A DNA stretch of 5,629 nucleotides, from the NCBI GenBank assembly GCA_026400415.1, contig JAPLPA010000067.1, forward strand, positions 1-5,629, in the 5' to 3' direction. Positions within the stretch are counted from its first letter, which is position 1; each line of letters begins with the position of its first letter. Positions 1 through 5,629 of the stretch are shown here, piece by piece. The notes under the pieces are model-generated. The model was not told the origin of the DNA and ran no database searches. It was given only the letters and a program-made list of their open reading frames with translations. A program made the position numbers and the translations under genes. Source of the DNA: Afipia sp. GTDB lineage: Bacteria; Pseudomonadota; Alphaproteobacteria; Rhizobiales; Xanthobacteraceae.

Positions 1-663
1 AATTTGAGCGTTAAGTCGGCTGTGTTTTGCGAGTTTAACCATGCTCATCAGCATCGCTTCTCCGGCATCGACCAACTGCTCGAACGTCACCCGACCGGGT
101 TCGCATTTCCGTGTGTGGACGGCATCGCGCGGCACCAGCGGAACATGGACAAAGGCAACAGAGCTGGGGCCATTGGCGAGATGGGTAGATTCGATAGCGC
201 GCCAACTGAGATAATTGCAGAGGTAATATCCTGCGCTGAGCGAGGCGCGGGCGTCGATTCCCGTGTCGCGGGCAGCGTGCAGCAACTTCAAAGTGTGCGG
301 GCCAAAGCGGCGGGTCGTATCTGCAGCGGTTGCGATATTGCGGTGACGCACGTCAGTATGGTCGGCATCAGGCCAGATTTGCGTGACGGCGTTCCGCGCA
401 CGGGTCTCAACCCGCATGAAACAAGTTCGCGTGGCGAGTCCGAACATCAACAGTGCGTCGGGGCGATGGGTCGCGATCAGCTCTGGGAGTTGCCGGTCAA
501 CTGCGCCGTATGTCACTGGAAAAATGTAACCGACGCGCTCGATGCTATCGAGCGCTGGCCGCCGCAAACGCAGCAGCCGCGCCACAAGTTTTTCGGTCGG
601 ATTAAACGGTGCGCCCGGAAACGGCTTGAAGCCGGTGATGAGAATGCGCGGCGCGCTTCTCAT
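1..663 (-). CDS. Pyroglutamyl-peptidase I-like protein (peptidase C15 family), 3' end outside window
   Basis: Translating the minus strand from the ATG at 663-661 gives 221 residues with no stop before the left edge, so the C-terminus is missing or only just beyond; typical members are about 215 residues. The start opens ILITGFKPFPG (7-17), matching the family LLTGFxPFGG, with NPTE (21-24) after it. Against Bacillus amyloliquefaciens Pcp, recalled from memory, the triad Glu81, Cys144 and His168 maps at a constant offset of 5 to Glu86 (MRVETRARN), Cys149 (SAGYYLCN) and His173 (FVHVPLVP). The family cleaves N-terminal pyroglutamate from peptides. However, the usual GQAGGR and ERVAIN segments around the glutamate read GLATRT and ETRARN here, so true pyroglutamyl-peptidase activity is uncertain and the substrate may differ. 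The gene overlaps the meaB stop by four bases, which suggests co-translation with the mutase operon. No signal peptide or membrane segment is seen, so it is probably cytosolic. Confidence 0.85.
   Translation of the reverse strand, partial: MRSAPRILITGFKPFPGAPFNPTEKLVARLLRLRRPALDSIERVGYIFPVTYGAVDRQLPELIATHRPDALLMFGLATRTCFMRVETRARNAVTQIWPDADHTDVRHRNIATAADTTRRFGPHTLKLLHAARDTGIDARASLSAGYYLCNYLSWRAIESTHLANGPSSVAFVHVPLVPRDAVHTRKCEPGRVTFEQLVDAGEAMLMSMVKLAKHSRLNAQI
660..663 (-). promoter_or_regulatory. ATGA stop/start overlap, meaB-C15-like translational coupling
   Basis: The meaB TGA and the ATG of the C15-like gene overlap in the same ATGA arrangement as mutA-mutB. The preceding minus-strand bases (CTTCTCGACAC) contain no recognisable Shine-Dalgarno sequence, so initiation probably depends on ribosomes finishing meaB. 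This overlap also decides the start of the C15-like gene, because the family's TGFxPF motif follows within a few residues. Confidence 0.7.
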
Positions 664-1643
664 GTGTCGAGAAGCGCGGAGACAGTATCGGCAGCGACTG
701 TCGGCGTCATGCGTCCATCGGCGACGGCGGCCTCAAGTTGCTTGACCTTGGCGCGGACGGCAGGATCGGAGCGGAGCTTCGCCTTCATGCGATCTTCCAG
801 CATCGTCCACATCCATTTGACCTGCTGCTCACGGCGGCGTGCGGCGAAATCCCCCGAGGCGTTCATTGCCGTGCGGTGATCGACAACTTTTTGCCAAAGG
901 GCATCGATGCCATCTCCGGTCAATGCTGAGTAGGTCAAAACCGGCGGATACCAATGCGAAGAACGTGGCGTGAGAATATGAAGTGCTGCGTTGTATTCAG
1001 CAGCGGCAGATTTCGCGCGCTGAACGTTGTCGCCGTCGGCCTTGTTGACTGCGATCATATCGGCCAACTCAACAAGACCCTTCTTGATGCCTTGCAACTC
1101 GTCGCCGGCACCCGGCAGCATCAATGCCAGAAAAAAATCCGTCATGTCGCAGACAGCCGTTTCCGATTGCCCGACACCGACGGTTTCCACCAGTACGACA
1201 TCAAAGCCTGCAGCCTCGCACAACAGCATCGCCTCACGCGTTTTCGCAGCGACACCGCCGAGTGTGCCCGACGCAGGCGAGGGGCGGATGAAAGCGCTGT
1301 CTTCGGCGGAAAGCCTCGCCATGCGCGTTTTGTCGCCGAGAATAGACCCGCCGGTGCGGGCAGATGACGGATCGACGGCGAGCACCGCGATCTTGTGGCC
1401 CTTGGCGATCAACGACATTCCGAGCGCGTCGATCGTGGTGGATTTGCCAACGCCGGGTGACCCAGTGATGCCGACGCGAATTGCTTTTCCGGTAAGCGGC
1501 AGCAACTCTTGCACCAGATCTCGCGCGGTGGCCTGATGATCGGCGCGGCGGCTTTCGATCAGAGTGATGGCGCGGGCGAGCGCGGCGCGGTCACCGGAGC
1601 GGAGGTCTTTCGCAAGTTGGCTGCCTGCCTTCGTTGCACTCAT
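660..1643 (-). CDS. meaB: Methylmalonyl-CoA mutase-associated GTPase MeaB (ArgK/MMAA family)
   Basis: G3E-type P-loop GTPase that binds methylmalonyl-CoA mutase, gates delivery of adenosylcobalamin and protects the enzyme from inactivation; human MMAA is the counterpart. The 327 residues match the family length. Visible motifs are Walker A GSPGVGKST (61-69), VDPSS (90-94), the Walker B/switch segment ETVGVGQSE (153-161), GDELQGIKKG (180-189, the switch III region) and the guanine-specificity motif NKAD (200-203). The C-terminal part (about 260-327) is helical and charged, as in the dimerisation arm of the family. Older annotations call it ArgK, a lysine/arginine/ornithine transport kinase, which is a historical misnaming. 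It begins 28 bases after mutB, with only a poor purine-rich AGAAAAG upstream as a ribosome-binding candidate. Its TGA is shared with the start of the next gene. Its place directly after mutB supports the mutase-chaperone role. Confidence 0.96.
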   Translation of the reverse strand: MSATKAGSQLAKDLRSGDRAALARAITLIESRRADHQATARDLVQELLPLTGKAIRVGITGSPGVGKSTTIDALGMSLIAKGHKIAVLAVDPSSARTGGSILGDKTRMARLSAEDSAFIRPSPASGTLGGVAAKTREAMLLCEAAGFDVVLVETVGVGQSETAVCDMTDFFLALMLPGAGDELQGIKKGLVELADMIAVNKADGDNVQRAKSAAAEYNAALHILTPRSSHWYPPVLTYSALTGDGIDALWQKVVDHRTAMNASGDFAARRREQQVKWMWTMLEDRMKAKLRSDPAVRAKVKQLEAAVADGRMTPTVAADTVSALLDT

Positions 1644-1671
1644 GATTGGCGCGGGCTTTTCTGGCGCACGA
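1644..1671 (-). other. 28-base mutB-meaB spacer, only intergenic gap in the window
   Basis: This is the only non-coding stretch in the window. On the minus strand it carries AGAAAAG about 15 bases before the meaB ATG, a poor and rather distant ribosome-binding candidate. No convincing hairpin, T-run or promoter-like pair of boxes is seen, so it is read as a simple intra-operon spacer. Confidence 0.6.
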
Positions 1672-3827
<2,156 letters not shown>

Positions 3828-3831
<4 letters not shown>

Positions 3832-5629
3832 GACGCACCCATTCTAGCATAGGCTGCGTTCAAGGTCGCCAGTGCGTCGCCGCCAGCCACGATGAAATCG
3901 CCGACGCCAGCGGCACGGAGGCCTGCTTCCAACGCGCCGGGGCGGCCTGCCAAATAGATGTGTTTTGCGCCAGTGGCGGCAAGCGCCTTGGCAGCCGCAG
4001 CGGCGTGATCCGCATAAAACTTATCAGACGAACAGATGCAGGTGAGGGTCGCACCGGACCCCTTGAAGGCAGCAGCAAGGATTGCTGGATCAGTGAATCC
4101 TTCATTGCCAACAGCCTCGATGCCGCCGCTCTCAAAAAAGCTCTTTGCAAACGTCGCGCGTGCCGTGAAGTCCACTGCCACCCCAAGGTTGGCGAGAAAT
4201 ATTTGCGGCCGCGCGCCTTTGTCCTTCAATCTCTTGTCGGACATGTCGCGCAATTTCTCGAACGGCTCTGCGAGGCGATGCGGCGTCAGCGCATTAAATT
4301 TGATCGTCTCGCCGCCGGAGGGCGCGATCGCGACCGGCGTTGCGGCCAGCACATCTGCGATCTTCTCGCGCAAGTTCGGAAATTCGCTGGCGCCCGTCAG
4401 CACGTCCTTGCGCTTGGCGATGTTTGCCTCGCGCGCCATGCGGACCGCAGCGATTTTTGTTTGAATCAAGTTTTTCTCAAGCGCGGCAAAAGCGCCACCC
4501 ACGCGCTCGATTTCCTGAAACAGCGACCACGCACTTTGACAGAATTCTTTGGTGAGTGCTTCGATGCCACCGGAGCCTGCGGCTGGATCGGAGACTTTGT
4601 CGAGATTGGACTCTTCGAGGAGTACAAGCTGCGTATTGCGCGCGATACGCCGCGACAGCGCGTCGGGCAATCCCGCTGCCAGGGTATGCGGCAGCACATT
4701 GATACTGTCGGCACCGGCAAGTCCTGCGGAGAACGTTGCAACCGTGGATCGCAGTATGTTCACGTCGGGGTCGCGCTGCGTCAGCATGCGCCACGCGGTA
4801 TCGGCGGCAATGAACAAGGGCCTCGGTGCAAGGCCGCAACTTTGTTCGACGCGCGCCCACATCAATCGCAGCGCGCGGAATTTTGCGATTGTCAGAAACT
4901 GGTCGGCGTCCGCACTCATGCGCGCATAAATCATACGTTGGGCATCGGTGCGCTTGATGCCAGCGTTTTCAAGGGCGCGCAGATAGGCAACGCCTGTCGA
5001 CAGCACCCATGCAAGCTCCTGCGCTTCCGAGCCGCCTGCGTCGTGAATGACCCGCCCGTCCGCAGGCGCGAAAGGCCCGCGAAAACCGAGTGCTGCAAGT
5101 TTGGAGATTTTCTCGGCGAAAACTTTGGCGGTCGATTCCCACGAACCGGAACTGCCACCGCGCGCGGCGCTGCCCCCGATCGGATCGAGGCCGAACCGGA
5201 CGTTGACGGAAGCGGGCGAAATTTTTCGTAACGACAATAATTCGGCGAACTGAAGCCCCATGTCGCGGGACTGCAGTCCGATTTCCAACTCGATGCTGAT
5301 CCCGGCGTCGAGATAGATGCCGTCGAGAACCCGCGTCAGTGCATCTTTTGTTGGCGGCAGTCCAAAGCCACGCGCATTGTTGGCGCCTGCAAATATGATC
5401 GCCAATCCGTTCGCGCCGTTCTCAAGATCGAGCAAGGCTTGCGCATTTGCGGTCGCTGCATCCGGATGGTCGGCCCGCTGCATGATCTGCCACGGCGTCC
5501 CGGCTGAACGTCCCGGAATGACTTTGGCGTTGCGCGCACGTTCGTAGATCGGGTCGATCTGCAGCCCGTCATAAGTCTTGGCGGAAAGCTTTTCGAACGG
5601 GGCACCCTTGAGCACGCCATCGACGAGCT
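3828..5629 (-). CDS. mutA: Methylmalonyl-CoA mutase small (beta) subunit, 5' end outside window
   Basis: Non-catalytic partner of the large mutase subunit in the cytosolic heterodimer that interconverts (R)-methylmalonyl-CoA and succinyl-CoA. The reading frame is open to the right edge. Codons for Leu-Val-Asp-Gly precede the GTG at 5615-5613, so that GTG is read as an internal valine and a short N-terminal segment is missing; about 599 residues are visible. Numbering from the first complete codon (5627-5625), an early TYDGLQIDPIY segment (18-28) and a mutase TIM barrel (roughly to 420) are followed by IARNTQLVLLEES (328-340), a segment shared with MutB. The tail (from about 470) is a cobalamin-domain fold without the DxHxxG motif; it reads LANLGVAVDFTARATF there. 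The barrel Tyr-His pair of the active subunit is Arg192-Val193 here. These losses mark a structural small subunit rather than a second active enzyme. It ends in TGA overlapping the mutB start. The family assignment is very secure. Confidence 0.95.

Noticed and set aside
4..879. Plus-strand open frame (291 codons) across the left end
   Set aside because: It is antisense to the C15-like gene and the meaB 3' end, both of which show conserved family motifs. Its translation has no recognisable domain.
3960..5231. Long plus-strand open frame (423 codons) opposite mutA
   Set aside because: It lies wholly antisense to a clearly recognisable MutA. Its translation is rich in Arg, Cys and His with no family motif, typical of a mirror frame in GC-rich DNA.
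5613..5615. GTG as the mutA start codon
   Set aside because: The frame stays open upstream, the residues before it (LVDG) fit the MutA N-terminal helix preceding VLKG, and no ribosome-binding site is visible. The true start lies outside the window.
5336..5620. Minus-strand ATG at 5620-5618 as a possible gene start
   Set aside because: It is in a different frame from mutA, and its product is a low-complexity Arg/Ser-rich shadow. The mutA frame continues upstream through the window edge.

Overview
The window is a piece of a bacterial chromosome carrying a compact cluster with all four genes on the minus strand. In transcription order, right to left, they are: the small subunit of methylmalonyl-CoA mutase (mutA, its N-terminus cut off by the right edge), the large catalytic subunit (mutB), the G-protein chaperone MeaB/ArgK, and a diverged pyroglutamyl-peptidase I-like protein (peptidase C15 family, its C-terminus cut off by the left edge). 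The base composition is GC-rich and the protein sequences resemble those of Alphaproteobacteria, perhaps a Rhizobiales/Bradyrhizobiaceae-type organism. That placement is an impression from sequence style, not a search result.

Layout: mutA occupies 3828-5629. Its TGA overlaps the ATG of mutB (1672-3831) by four bases. A 28-base gap separates mutB from meaB (660-1643). The meaB TGA again overlaps, by four bases, the ATG of the C15-like gene, which stays open to base 1. Nearly every base is coding, and no promoter, terminator, RNA gene, repeat, insertion sequence or CRISPR array is visible. The operon promoter must lie to the right of the window and any terminator to the left.

How the genes work together: MutA and MutB should form the heterodimeric adenosylcobalamin enzyme that interconverts (R)-methylmalonyl-CoA and succinyl-CoA. 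This feeds propionyl-CoA carbon (from odd-chain fatty acids, branched amino acids and similar sources) into the TCA cycle. MeaB is the GTPase that gates cofactor loading and protects the mutase from inactivation. The fourth gene is the least expected part. It keeps the Glu/Cys/His positions of the C15 peptidase triad but has lost the usual loop around the glutamate, and it is tightly coupled to meaB. Its role beside the mutase is unknown. No methylmalonyl-CoA epimerase or propionyl-CoA carboxylase gene is present in the window.
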